Assembly: GCA_031402435.1 (NCBI GenBank)
Contig: JANNSJ010000058.1
Coordinates: 62,001 to 126,000 of the forward strand
From: UBA11986 sp031402435
Lineage (GTDB): Bacteria > Bacteroidota > Ignavibacteria > UBA10030 > UBA6906
Length of the DNA stretch: 64,000 bases
Direction: 5' to 3'
Every line of letters starts with the position of its first letter. Position 1 is the first letter of the stretch. Shown piece after piece: positions 36,784 to 44,972 of this stretch. The position numbers and the translations under genes are program-made. The notes below the pieces were generated by a model that worked only from the letters and a program-made list of their open reading frames with translations, was not told where the DNA came from and searched no databases.

Positions 36784-37683
36784 ATTCTTCTTGAAGAACC
36801 CCACGATCCTCCCATTGTATTCTGCCCCTCCTATTTCCGCCATGTCGTGGTGCTTTGCACCGTTTATGAGCCACAGCTCTTTGGGCGGGCTGCTGTTCTT
36901 GTAGAGCAGTTCGGAATACTGATAGTTGATGAGCGAGTCTGCGGTGCCATGAAGAATGAACATCGGAACGTGGAGATCGCGAACAGCATCAAGGGGAGAA
37001 ACTGCGTTTGCTTTGAAGTGCGCAAGATGCTCCGATCGCTTGATGACAAGATTGCGGAGATAGTGCCACGGCATCTTGATGATCCGCTTCTGGTAGTCGT
37101 CGAAGACCATGCGAAGTGTTGCGAACCCACTTTCTGCGATCACGGCTTTCACGCGCTTATCGATTGCCGCGGCCTGGATAGCCACCGCCGCTCCCATGGA
37201 ACTACCGAACAAGCCGATGCTTCCCAGATGGACGTCGGATCGTTGCTCCAGGTAATTGATGACCGTGCTGACGTCATGCTTCTCGTAAAAGCCGTAGGTG
37301 CAATATTTTCCTTCGCTGTCACCGTGTCTGCGCGAATCGTACAGGAACATATTGAACCCATTATCGTGCAGCACTTTTGCTATCGTCAGTCCGACGATCT
37401 TGCATTCACTCACCCCATGAAGATAAATGACCGTCCCTCTTGACGGTTGACGTGCTTTGATAAGCCAGCAACTTAATCCAATTCCTTCCGCCGTTTTCAG
37501 GGTCAGCTCTTCATATGGCAACCCAGCGTCGTCGGGGTGTATGATGGTTGTGTACTTGCGATAGAATTCAATTGTGCGCCGGTGGGGCTGAAGCAGCATT
37601 ATGGGTCCAATAACAAAGAGGACAAGAGAGAGGAACACCATAAAGAGGATAACAGTGAGGATCAGTGCGAGAAGAACACTCAT
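36778..37683 (-). CDS. membrane-anchored alpha/beta hydrolase
   Basis: Protein of 301 residues. A hydrophobic anchor (about 3-31) is followed by an alpha/beta hydrolase fold: oxyanion region IYLHGVSE, FLYDSRRHGDSEG, nucleophile elbow G160-S-S162-M-G164, the Asp region MFILHGTADSLI and the His in GAKHHDMAE. It resembles the BAAT/FrsA-like 'YqkD' hydrolases. The substrate, probably an ester or lipid, is unknown. It is divergent from the GT4 gene with a shared symmetric promoter region. Confidence 0.83.
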   Translation of the reverse strand: MSVLLALILTVILFMVFLSLVLFVIGPIMLLQPHRRTIEFYRKYTTIIHPDDAGLPYEELTLKTAEGIGLSCWLIKARQPSRGTVIYLHGVSECKIVGLTIAKVLHDNGFNMFLYDSRRHGDSEGKYCTYGFYEKHDVSTVINYLEQRSDVHLGSIGLFGSSMGAAVAIQAAAIDKRVKAVIAESGFATLRMVFDDYQKRIIKMPWHYLRNLVIKRSEHLAHFKANAVSPLDAVRDLHVPMFILHGTADSLINYQYSELLYKNSSPPKELWLINGAKHHDMAEIGGAEYNGRIVGFFKKNL

Positions 37684-37729
37684 GAAGAAAAGCGGCTATG
37701 GTCGATTGATGCGCTGCAGATCGTACTTC

Positions 37730-37758
37730 AATATAGGGAGATGTGTTTACGGAAGCAA
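37730..37758 (-). promoter_or_regulatory. predicted promoter for the alpha/beta hydrolase
   Basis: Read on the minus strand: TTGCTT (37758-37753), 17-base spacer, TATATT (37735-37730). Its -35 box lies in the left arm of the inverted repeat at 37752-37774. Confidence 0.5.
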
Positions 37759-37774
37759 CCGGAGTCGTTGCTTC
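37752..37774. repeat. inverted repeat between divergent promoters
   Basis: GAAGCAAC (37752-37759) and its exact reverse complement GTTGCTTC (37767-37774) are separated by 7 bases. Each arm contains the -35 box TTGCTT of one of two divergent promoters. It could be an operator or just paired -35 elements. Confidence 0.5.
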
Positions 37775-37796
37775 TCCTTTAACCTCTTGGTATATT
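37768..37796 (+). promoter_or_regulatory. predicted promoter for the GT4 glycosyltransferase
   Basis: TTGCTT at 37768-37773, 17-base spacer, TATATT at 37791-37796, 69 bases before the chosen ATG. The same boxes and spacing occur on the opposite strand. Confidence 0.55.
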
Positions 37797-37865
37797 CACC
37801 CGTGTTGTTGTCAAGCACATCTTCTCCCTTGCGCATCATGTCGTAACGGTAAACATCATCACAGG

Positions 37866-38999
37866 ATGGAACTCCCCAAACGTATAGCGATTGTTCACGA
37901 GTGGTTCACCTCTATGCGGGGAGGCGAGAAGTGCGTTGAAGTGTTGTGCGAACTCTTTCCGCACGCAGAGTTGTTTACACTTCTGCATGTGGAAGGCTCC
38001 GTCTCACCGACGATTGAGCGAATGCCGATTCACACATCCTTCATTCAAAATCTTCTCGGCGCTCAACACCGATATCGCCATTACCTCCCGCTGTTCCCGA
38101 CAGCAATTGAGCGTTTCGATTTGAGTGGCTATGATCTTGTTATTACATCAAACCACTGCGTCGCAAAGGGTGTCCGCGTGCCGCCAACCGCGCTGCACGT
38201 TTGTTACTGCTACACCCCCATGCGATATATCTGGGGATTGTATGACGAGTACTTTGGCAAGGATCGCGCCGGGCTGCTCACACGTATGGGGATGCGCGTC
38301 TTCCTCAACTACTTGCGTCGGTGGGATGTGCGCACTGCCGACAATCCCGACCGTTTCATTGCCATCTCCGAACATATCCGTCAACGAATCAGGGATATTT
38401 ATCATCGATCATCTGATATTATTTATCCACCCGTCAACACCTCTCTCTTCCAGCCCTCTCATTCTGATGACGATTACTTCTTAATCGTGAGTGCGTTCGT
38501 TCCGTACAAGCGGGTTGATCTTGCTGTTGAAGCGTTCAATCAATTGCGCGAACGTCTCGTGGTGGTTGGTGATGGCCCTGATGCTCAACGGCTTCGTTCA
38601 ATGGCAAAGAACAACATCGAATTTGTCGGCTGGCAGTCGGATGAAAAATTGAAGGAATACTATGCCCGTTGCAAGGCGTTGGTTTTTCCGGGAGAAGAGG
38701 ATTTCGGAATTGTCCCTCTTGAAGCGATGGCATCGGGGAAGCCTGTCATTGCTTTCGCGAAAGGTGGTGCACTTGAAACCGTTATCCGAAGCCGTAGCTT
38801 GAAGACCGGCGTTCTTTTTGAGCAGCAGACGGTGGAGTCGTTGGCATCAGCAGTAGAGTCCTTCAAGAACATGCAGTTCTCTCCCGAAATGCTTCGCGCA
38901 TTTGCATTGACTTTCGATCGGGAAGTATATAAGCGCCGGATGAAAGAGTATCTGGAACGCGCCTGGGCCGAATTTGTTACGCATCCTCCCAAGCGTTGA
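37866..38999 (+). CDS. glycosyltransferase family 4
   Basis: Protein of 377 residues from the ATG at 37866 (MELPKRIAIVHEWFTSMRGGEK); the frame is open back to 37743, but those residues are Cys/His-rich and unlike the family. The N-terminal acceptor domain has the usual GGEK loop and HVCYCYTPMRYIWG; the C-terminal donor domain has VSAFVPYKRVDLAVEAF and the catalytic E-x7-E region FPGEEDFGIVPLEAMASGKPVIAF. It resembles WbaZ-type mannosyltransferases of surface polysaccharide pathways. Sugar and acceptor are not readable. Confidence 0.88.
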   Translation: MELPKRIAIVHEWFTSMRGGEKCVEVLCELFPHAELFTLLHVEGSVSPTIERMPIHTSFIQNLLGAQHRYRHYLPLFPTAIERFDLSGYDLVITSNHCVAKGVRVPPTALHVCYCYTPMRYIWGLYDEYFGKDRAGLLTRMGMRVFLNYLRRWDVRTADNPDRFIAISEHIRQRIRDIYHRSSDIIYPPVNTSLFQPSHSDDDYFLIVSAFVPYKRVDLAVEAFNQLRERLVVVGDGPDAQRLRSMAKNNIEFVGWQSDEKLKEYYARCKALVFPGEEDFGIVPLEAMASGKPVIAFAKGGALETVIRSRSLKTGVLFEQQTVESLASAVESFKNMQFSPEMLRAFALTFDREVYKRRMKEYLERAWAEFVTHPPKR

Positions 39000-39027
39000 A
39001 AAGAGAATAAGTTATCGCATTCCCTCG

Positions 39028-39056
39028 TTGACATTCCGGCACCTTTTCCGTATATT
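39028..39056 (+). promoter_or_regulatory. predicted promoter of the M23-bactofilin-ATP synthase operon
   Basis: A consensus TTGACA at 39028-39033, 17-base spacer, TATATT at 39051-39056. It is the best sigma-70-like site in the window and the only one found ahead of the ten-gene run that ends at the terminator at 45893-45927. Confidence 0.65.
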
Positions 39057-39083
39057 TCCAATCCAAATTTGCCACTAGTGGAT

Positions 39084-39998
39084 ATGCCCCCCGAGGAAGG
39101 CCGACGCAAGAAAGACCCCGTTAGGTATGAGATTCTCTTGGTTCCACAGGGGGAGGGGGGTAAGAAGCGGTCTTTCCATGTAAGTAGAGGCCGGCTTTTG
39201 GGATTCATAGCAGTAGCGCTCTTTGTGATTTCGTCCAGTATTGTAATGCTGTTGGTGTACACGCCCATCGTGATGTACATCCCGATCAAGAATCCCGCTA
39301 TCGAAGAGCGGTATGGAAAGCAAATTCTTGAGACACAGCAAAGGTTGAATGATCTGGCACAAGATGTTCTTTCTCTAAGAGACTATAACCAGCAACTTCG
39401 CAAAGCTCTCGGTGAATTCAGGGGTAAGGACTCGAGTACTGAAAAAACACTCGCATCGCGAATACCTGAACACCGACAGGCCGAAGTAGAAGTAGAAGAT
39501 TCCGGATCTATAGGAACGCCCGATGACACCCTGGGAAGTCGTCCGGAAACGTATGGAGATTATGATCTGGCGCTGGCAGGAGTAGTACCCGTGAGCCATG
39601 AAGCGTTCCGGGCGTCATTCCCGCTGCTCGCGCCAACGGAAGGTTTTGTAACACAAGGTTTTGATCCATCGCGTCGCCACTTTGGAATTGACTATGCGGT
39701 GAAACGCGGAACCCCCGTGTATGCTGCGACCGATGGCTACGTGGTGTTCTCAAGTTGGACGTACGATGACGGCAACATGATCATCCTTTCTCACGGTAGC
39801 GGGTATTTGACGCTGTACAAGCACAACCAGTTATTGCTGAAGAGTTCACACGCATTCGTCAGACGGGGTGAATTGATTGCACAGAGCGGTTCCACAGGAA
39901 AAACGAGTTCCGGATCCCATCTGCACTTTGAAGTATGGAAGGACGGTTTGCCGCAGGATCCGCAAGAGTACCTGCTGACGGTATCGAAGATTCAGTAA
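39084..39998 (+). CDS. M23 family metallopeptidase
   Basis: Protein of 304 residues from the ATG at 39084. A TTG (39069) and GTG (39078) lie upstream in frame, but the predicted transcript starts near 39063, which favours the ATG. A single transmembrane segment (about 38-62) is followed by a short coiled coil (RLNDLAQDVLSLRDYNQQL) and a LytM domain: FGIDYAV (H/D metal ligands in the preceding and this stretch), GYVVFSSW, and the HLHFE motif near residue 285. It probably cleaves peptidoglycan cross-bridges in the periplasm, or acts as an activator if inactive. Bactofilin follows after 15 bases, a frequent pairing. Confidence 0.87.
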   Translation: MPPEEGRRKKDPVRYEILLVPQGEGGKKRSFHVSRGRLLGFIAVALFVISSSIVMLLVYTPIVMYIPIKNPAIEERYGKQILETQQRLNDLAQDVLSLRDYNQQLRKALGEFRGKDSSTEKTLASRIPEHRQAEVEVEDSGSIGTPDDTLGSRPETYGDYDLALAGVVPVSHEAFRASFPLLAPTEGFVTQGFDPSRRHFGIDYAVKRGTPVYAATDGYVVFSSWTYDDGNMIILSHGSGYLTLYKHNQLLLKSSHAFVRRGELIAQSGSTGKTSSGSHLHFEVWKDGLPQDPQEYLLTVSKIQ

Positions 39999-40013
39999 AC
40001 AGCGGAGGATGCA

Positions 40014-40385
40014 TTGGCAGAGAAACACGAGGCAAACGGTGAGTTAAGTTTAATAGGTGCGGGGACCAAAGTAGAGGGGCAGATTACGACCGAAGGCAGT
40101 ATTCGCATTGACGGCACAATGATTGGGAACGTGGACGCGAAAGCAAATGCAGCCATTGGACCGTCGGGAAATGTTGATGGTAACCTCAGTGCGAAAAATG
40201 TGTCTCTTTCGGGCAAACTGAAGGGGGCAATCAACGCAAGCGAGAAATTGATTCTCGAAAGCAAGTCGGTGCTTCACGGTGACATCAAGGCATCGAAGCT
40301 TGTTGTGGATGAGGGTGCGATCTTTGATGGCAAGTGCAGTATGACATCCGAAACGGAAGAAGCGGCGTCTTCCGATACCAAGTGA
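40014..40385 (+). CDS. bactofilin
   Basis: Protein of 123 residues from a TTG start with GGAGG at 40004-40008. The central ~100 residues show the bactofilin right-handed beta-helix pattern (LIGAGTKVEGQITTEGSIRIDGTMIGNV, then repeated hydrophobic-x-hydrophobic-G units), with short polar tails. Bactofilins polymerise without nucleotide into filaments at the membrane, often positioning M23 peptidases and shaping the cell. The gene directly upstream encodes such a peptidase. Confidence 0.9.
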   Translation: MAEKHEANGELSLIGAGTKVEGQITTEGSIRIDGTMIGNVDAKANAAIGPSGNVDGNLSAKNVSLSGKLKGAINASEKLILESKSVLHGDIKASKLVVDEGAIFDGKCSMTSETEEAASSDTK

Positions 40386-40663
40386 CTCGTGAACCCGGCG
40401 GCAACCCGGGTGACTCCGGAAGAAAGTGGGTCACCGCATTTGCGCCATACCTCACCATCGGAATGCAGCTTGCCTTTGCAGTTGTTGGATTTTTCTTTCT
40501 CGGAAGATGGCTGGATGGTGTGTTCTATACCACGCCGTGGCTGATGATCACCGGACTGGTGATCGGCACAACCGGCGGATTTATCGGCTTCTTTCGGGCG
40601 GCGATTTCGATGGCAAAGAAAGAAGACGAACTGGAACACAAGAGCAATGAGAGCGGGAAGTGA
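40382..40663 (+). CDS. AtpZ/AtpI-type small membrane protein
   Basis: Protein of 93 residues from a GTG that overlaps the bactofilin stop by 4 bases (GTGA). Two transmembrane segments occur (about 18-38 and 48-68), with FLGRWLDGVFYTTPW and GFIGFFRAAISMAKK. This is the AtpZ-like accessory protein found ahead of F-type ATP synthase genes, thought to help with c-ring assembly or Mg2+ handling. The next gene starts within its stop (GTGA). Confidence 0.8.
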   Translation: MTREPGGNPGDSGRKWVTAFAPYLTIGMQLAFAVVGFFFLGRWLDGVFYTTPWLMITGLVIGTTGGFIGFFRAAISMAKKEDELEHKSNESGK

Positions 40664-41052
40664 AGATCGATAAGCGATTCCCGTTGCAAGTGTTGAGTGC
40701 TCTGATGATTGCGGGGATAGTGAGTGCGTACCCGCTGATGAAATTCGGTTCGGCAGAGATTCTGCTCGCTGTCGGCGTCGGAGCGCTCTTGAGCACGATC
40801 AATGTGATGCTTGGTTTTTTTGCAATAGAATACTCGTTTGAAAGATCGTACACAACATTTCTGAAGGCAGTTCTCGGAGGGATGGGTGTGCGAATGGCAT
40901 TGATGCTGACAGCGTTGCTGGTGTTAATCAAATTCGTTGGGTTGCACGCTGTTGCGCTAACAGTTTCATTGTTGTCGCTCTATTTGGTGTTCCTGGTACT
41001 CGAAGTGGTTTTCATCCAGAGAAAAGTTCTCGTTAAGAATCAACACACATAG
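40660..41052 (+). CDS. AtpI-like four-helix membrane protein
   Basis: Protein of 130 residues from a GTG overlapping the previous stop by 4 bases. Four hydrophobic helices cover nearly the whole length. The position just before atpB, the size and the topology match ATP synthase subunit I (c-ring assembly factor), although sequence identity with it is hard to judge by eye. The atpB start follows after 9 bases. Confidence 0.65.
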   Translation: MKIDKRFPLQVLSALMIAGIVSAYPLMKFGSAEILLAVGVGALLSTINVMLGFFAIEYSFERSYTTFLKAVLGGMGVRMALMLTALLVLIKFVGLHAVALTVSLLSLYLVFLVLEVVFIQRKVLVKNQHT

Positions 41053-41061
41053 CTGACCCGA

Positions 41062-41997
41062 ATGTTTGCATTTTTGAATTCCGCAGAAGATACAACGCAC
41101 GCCGTACACACAGCAACCGATTCACTTCATGCTATTGCCGGACATGGTGGTGAACACGGAGGAGAGCATGGTGGCAACCTGTTCACACAACTTCTCCACC
41201 ACGTTCAAGACTCACACGAGCTTGAACTTCCATTCATCGGTCATGTCGAGCTTCCCCATTTTCCACCTGTTCATATCGCTGGCCTTACAATTGATCTGTC
41301 GATAACGAAGCATGTTGTTTTTCTCTGGCTTGCAGCGATCATTCTCTGTGTGCTTGCGATCAGCGCAGCGCGTAAGAACAAAAAGCGTCGCGTACCCACC
41401 GGCTTTGGTAATCTAATGGAAGTCTTCGTCCAGTTCGTTCGCGATGATATCATTATCCCGAACATGGGGCCCAAGGGCGTGAAGTACATGCCCTATTTGC
41501 TTACGACCTTCTTCTTCATTCTGATCATGAACCTGCTTGGACTGATACCCTACGGAGCATCAGCGACGGGAAACGTAAGCGTAACGGCGGGACTTGCCAT
41601 CATCGCGTTTATCGTCATTCAGGCGTCTGCGATCAAGGCGCAAGGATTCGGACATTACCTTGCTCATCTTACCGGCGGCGTACATTGGGCGCTCTGGCCA
41701 ATCATGGTGCCGATTGAAATTCTCGGCCTCTTTACAAAACCGTTTGCATTGTGTATCCGTCTTTTTGCCAATATGACTGGAGGGCACATCGTGATCGTGT
41801 CGTTGATCGGGTTGATCTTCATCTTTAAATCATACGTTATCGCGATAGGTCCGGTTGGCTTTGTTCTCGGCATAAGTTTTCTGGAACTCTTCGTTGCGTT
41901 TCTGCAAGCCTATATCTTTACGATGCTCACATCGCTCTTTATGGGTCTCGGTATGCAGGCAGGGGGACACGACGAACATGAGGAGCATGCACACTAA
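41062..41997 (+). CDS. atpB: ATP synthase F0 subunit a
   Basis: Protein of 311 residues. Conserved features of the proton half-channels are PYLLTTFFFILIMNLLGLIPYGAS (helix with NLLGLIP) and FTKPFALCIRLFANMTGGHIVI, whose Arg is the essential stator Arg. The N-terminal ~55 residues are His/Gly-rich (GHGGEHGGEHGG), and the tail ends GGHDEHEEHAH, which is unusual. It conducts protons past the c-ring in the inner membrane. The order atpB-E-F-H-A-G is standard. Confidence 0.95.
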   Translation: MFAFLNSAEDTTHAVHTATDSLHAIAGHGGEHGGEHGGNLFTQLLHHVQDSHELELPFIGHVELPHFPPVHIAGLTIDLSITKHVVFLWLAAIILCVLAISAARKNKKRRVPTGFGNLMEVFVQFVRDDIIIPNMGPKGVKYMPYLLTTFFFILIMNLLGLIPYGASATGNVSVTAGLAIIAFIVIQASAIKAQGFGHYLAHLTGGVHWALWPIMVPIEILGLFTKPFALCIRLFANMTGGHIVIVSLIGLIFIFKSYVIAIGPVGFVLGISFLELFVAFLQAYIFTMLTSLFMGLGMQAGGHDEHEEHAH

Positions 41998-42092
41998 GAA
42001 GAAATCTAATTTACTCAACTGAACACCGTCCTTCTGCAGGACTCGCGTCGGACGAACATGTCACACTATCTTTACAAACCAGGAGGAACACA

Positions 42093-42320
42093 ATGGAAGC
42101 AACAGGTCTCGGATATTTAGCAGCAGGTATCGGCGCAGCATTGACGGTGATTGGAGCCGGCCTCGGTATCGGCAAGCTCGCAGCCGCAGCCATGGAAGCA
42201 AGCGGCCGCCAGCCGGAAGTCGCAGGTCAGGTTCGCACCTCCATGTTGATTGCAGCAGCACTCATTGAAGGCGCAACGTTCTTTGCTCTCGCAATCTGCA
42301 TCATTCTCGCAACCAAGTAA
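42093..42320 (+). CDS. atpE: ATP synthase F0 subunit c
   Basis: Protein of 75 residues with an excellent AGGAGG before the ATG. Two transmembrane helices: the first with the glycine-packed GIGAALTVIGAGLGIG, the second with the ion-binding Glu E59 in ALIEGATFFA. The loop is SGRQPE. The surroundings of E59 lack the Gln/Ser/Thr set of sodium-binding rings, so protons are the likely ion. Confidence 0.95.
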   Translation: MEATGLGYLAAGIGAALTVIGAGLGIGKLAAAAMEASGRQPEVAGQVRTSMLIAAALIEGATFFALAICIILATK

Positions 42321-42338
42321 TTCACCCGAGGATTATTC

Positions 42339-42824
42339 ATGTTAGAAATCAATCCAGGTCTGATTGTCTGGACCATCATCACGTTCGTGATCCTGCTTGT
42401 GATTCTCCGTGCGAAAGCATGGAAGCCGCTGGTGCAGGCGTTAACGGAGCGTGAAGAAAAAGTCCGTGCAGCATTGCAGCACGCCGAAGATGCGCAGGCC
42501 GAGGCGCAACGCCTGCTTGATGAGAACAAGCGCCAGCTTGCGAAGGCGGAAGAGCAATCGCAACGCGTCATCAAGGAAGGTCGAGAGATGGGGGAGAAGT
42601 TGAAGGCTGAGATTGTCGAGAAAGCGAATACAAGCGCCCGTGCGATGATCGAGCAGGCAAAGGACGAAATTCGTCGCGAGAAGGAAGCCGCGCTGACACA
42701 GCTTCGCACAGAAGTTGCCGATCTGGCAATCGGCGTGGCAGGAAAAATCATCGACCAGAACCTCGATACGCCCAAGCAGCGGCAGCTTGTGGATTCGGCA
42801 ATAAAGGATCTCCAGAAAAACTAG
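42339..42824 (+). CDS. atpF: ATP synthase F0 subunit b
   Basis: Protein of 161 residues. One N-terminal transmembrane helix (about 6-26) is followed by a long charged coiled coil (AEDAQAEAQRLLDENKRQLAKAE...) that forms the peripheral stalk, and a delta-binding C-terminus. Length is normal. Genes on both sides are within 20 bases. Confidence 0.93.
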   Translation: MLEINPGLIVWTIITFVILLVILRAKAWKPLVQALTEREEKVRAALQHAEDAQAEAQRLLDENKRQLAKAEEQSQRVIKEGREMGEKLKAEIVEKANTSARAMIEQAKDEIRREKEAALTQLRTEVADLAIGVAGKIIDQNLDTPKQRQLVDSAIKDLQKN

Positions 42825-42827
42825 ACC

Positions 42828-43376
42828 ATGAAAAACACAAGAGTTGCGCGGCGGTATGCGATGGCGCTTATGACCGCTGCCCGAGAACAAAACAACATCG
42901 AAGGTACGGCAAAGGACATGGAGTTTGTCGGGAAGACACTCGACGAATCCCGCGAATTTCGACTTCTTGTTGCGAGCCCGGTGGTATCATCTCCCAGAAA
43001 GCGGGAGGTATTCAAGGAAGTGTTCGGTCCGCGTGTTGGCAGGGAAACGATGACGTTCATCAATCTGCTCACATCGAAATCACGCGAGGCGATTCTGCAT
43101 GATGTTGCTCAGCAATTCAAAGAGCTGCATGATGAGAAATTGGGAATTGTTAACGTTGAAGTACGGACTACGGTGGAATTCAACGAAGCTCAGGAAAAAG
43201 AACTCCGGACGCAGCTTGAGCGAATGGAAGGCAAAAAGGTGCGGTTCCAGTTTGTGATTGATAAAACGATCAAAGGTGGGATCGTTATCAGGATTGGCGA
43301 CACGGTGTACGATGGAAGTGTCAGCCGTCAGCTTGAGCGCATGCGTGAGCGGTTCATTGCGGGACGCGCAGCATGA
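42828..43376 (+). CDS. atpH: ATP synthase F1 subunit delta
   Basis: Protein of 182 residues with the family opening ARRYAMALMTAAREQ and the C-terminal signature IVNVEVRTTVEFNEAQEKEL...IDKTIKGGIVIRIGD. It links the peripheral stalk to the alpha3beta3 head. It starts 3 bases after the atpF stop. Confidence 0.93.
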   Translation: MKNTRVARRYAMALMTAAREQNNIEGTAKDMEFVGKTLDESREFRLLVASPVVSSPRKREVFKEVFGPRVGRETMTFINLLTSKSREAILHDVAQQFKELHDEKLGIVNVEVRTTVEFNEAQEKELRTQLERMEGKKVRFQFVIDKTIKGGIVIRIGDTVYDGSVSRQLERMRERFIAGRAA

Positions 43377-43409
43377 TGTTTACACTACGATTAGCATAAG
43401 GATACGACA

Positions 43410-44966
43410 ATGGCTGAAGTTAGACCAGACGAAGTCTCGGCAATACTCAGGAAACAGCTCGCAGGCTTTGAGAAGGAAACAGATGTATACGATGTGGGAA
43501 CCGTGTTGCAGGTGGGAGACGGTGTTGCCCGCGTGTACGGATTGACCAAGGCACTCATGAGTGAGCTTGTGGAATTTCCCCACGGCGTGTTCGGGATGGT
43601 GTTGAATCTCGAAGAAGATAACGTCGGATGTATTCTCTTCGGCGAAAGCAGCAAGATCAAAGAAGGGGACACCGTCAAGCGCACGGGGCGCGTTGCCTCC
43701 ATGCCGGTTGGCGAGAATATGCTTGGCCGTGTTATCAACCCACTCGGTCAGCCGCTTGATGGGCGCGGACCGATTCAAACCGATAAGTTCCTGCCCATCG
43801 AACGGAAGGCGCTCGGCGTTATTGAGCGTCAGCCCGTCAAGGAACCGCTGCAGACAGGCATCAAGGCAATCGACGGAATGATTCCGATTGGTCGAGGCCA
43901 GCGCGAGTTGATCATCGGCGATCGCCAGACCGGAAAGACCGCGGTTGCTCTTGACGCAATCATCAACCAGAAATTTACTCACACGGAACAGTCAAAGAAG
44001 ATCGGCATCAAGCCGGTCTATTGCATCTACGTGGCTATTGGCCAGAAGAGCTCAACCGTTGCACAGGTTGTCGATAAGCTCCAGTTGGAAGGCGCAATGG
44101 AGTACACAACAGTCATTGCAGCAACAGCAAGCGATCCGGCCCCGATGCAGTTTATTGCTCCGTATTCTGGCGCAACGCTTGGCGAGTTCTTCCGCGATAG
44201 CGGTCGTCACGCGCTTGTGGTATACGATGATCTTTCAAAGCAGGCACAATCATACCGGCAGGTCTCGCTGCTCCTGCGAAGACCCCCGGGCCGCGAAGCA
44301 TATCCCGGCGACGTCTTCTATCTCCACTCTCGTTTACTAGAACGTGCGTCGAAACTCAGTGAAGCGCTGGGAGGTGGAAGCCTTACCGCGCTTCCCGTGA
44401 TTGAGACGCAGGCAGGCGACGTATCGGCATACATTCCGACAAATGTTATTTCGATTACTGACGGTCAGATTTATCTCGAACCCGGATTGTTCAATTCGGG
44501 CGTTCGCCCTGCGATCAACGTTGGTATCTCAGTTTCTCGTGTTGGTGGCAATGCGCAAATCAAGGCGATGAAGAAAGTTGCCGGACGTCTCCGCTTGGAG
44601 CTTGCTCAATATCGTGAGCTTGAGGCGTTCGCACGGTTTGGTTCTGATCTTGACAAGGCAACACTGCAGCAGCTCCGTCGCGGTTCACGGCTTGTTGAGC
44701 TTCTCAAGCAGGGACAGTATCAACCGATGACGGTCGAAAAGCAAGTCGTTAGCTTGTTCGCCGGCACCAACGGGTACTTCGATGAAATTCCCATTGAGCA
44801 TGTGCAGCGTTATGAACGGGAGATGTTGGAGATGCTCGAACTGAAGCATCCCACTCTGCTTGTCTCGATCGCCGAAAAGAAAGAGCTGACGGAAGACATC
44901 CTCACAAAGTTGAATGGTGTCTTGAAAGAGTTTACGAACGTATTCAAGGTATCAGTAAAGGCCTGA
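43410..44966 (+). CDS. atpA: ATP synthase F1 subunit alpha
   Basis: Protein of 518 residues, complete. The P-loop is GDRQTGKT (170-177), with IYVAIGQKSSTVAQVV, the DELSEED-like region absent as normal for alpha, and the signature PAINVGISVSRVGG near residue 370. It is the noncatalytic nucleotide-binding subunit of the F1 head. A beta subunit gene is not next to it. Confidence 0.97.
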   Translation: MAEVRPDEVSAILRKQLAGFEKETDVYDVGTVLQVGDGVARVYGLTKALMSELVEFPHGVFGMVLNLEEDNVGCILFGESSKIKEGDTVKRTGRVASMPVGENMLGRVINPLGQPLDGRGPIQTDKFLPIERKALGVIERQPVKEPLQTGIKAIDGMIPIGRGQRELIIGDRQTGKTAVALDAIINQKFTHTEQSKKIGIKPVYCIYVAIGQKSSTVAQVVDKLQLEGAMEYTTVIAATASDPAPMQFIAPYSGATLGEFFRDSGRHALVVYDDLSKQAQSYRQVSLLLRRPPGREAYPGDVFYLHSRLLERASKLSEALGGGSLTALPVIETQAGDVSAYIPTNVISITDGQIYLEPGLFNSGVRPAINVGISVSRVGGNAQIKAMKKVAGRLRLELAQYRELEAFARFGSDLDKATLQQLRRGSRLVELLKQGQYQPMTVEKQVVSLFAGTNGYFDEIPIEHVQRYEREMLEMLELKHPTLLVSIAEKKELTEDILTKLNGVLKEFTNVFKVSVKA

Positions 44967-44972
44967 CCGGAT

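Noticed and set aside
42067..42072. TATCTT before atpE as an internal promoter
   Set aside because: The position 17 bases upstream reads CGCGTC, so no -35 box supports it.
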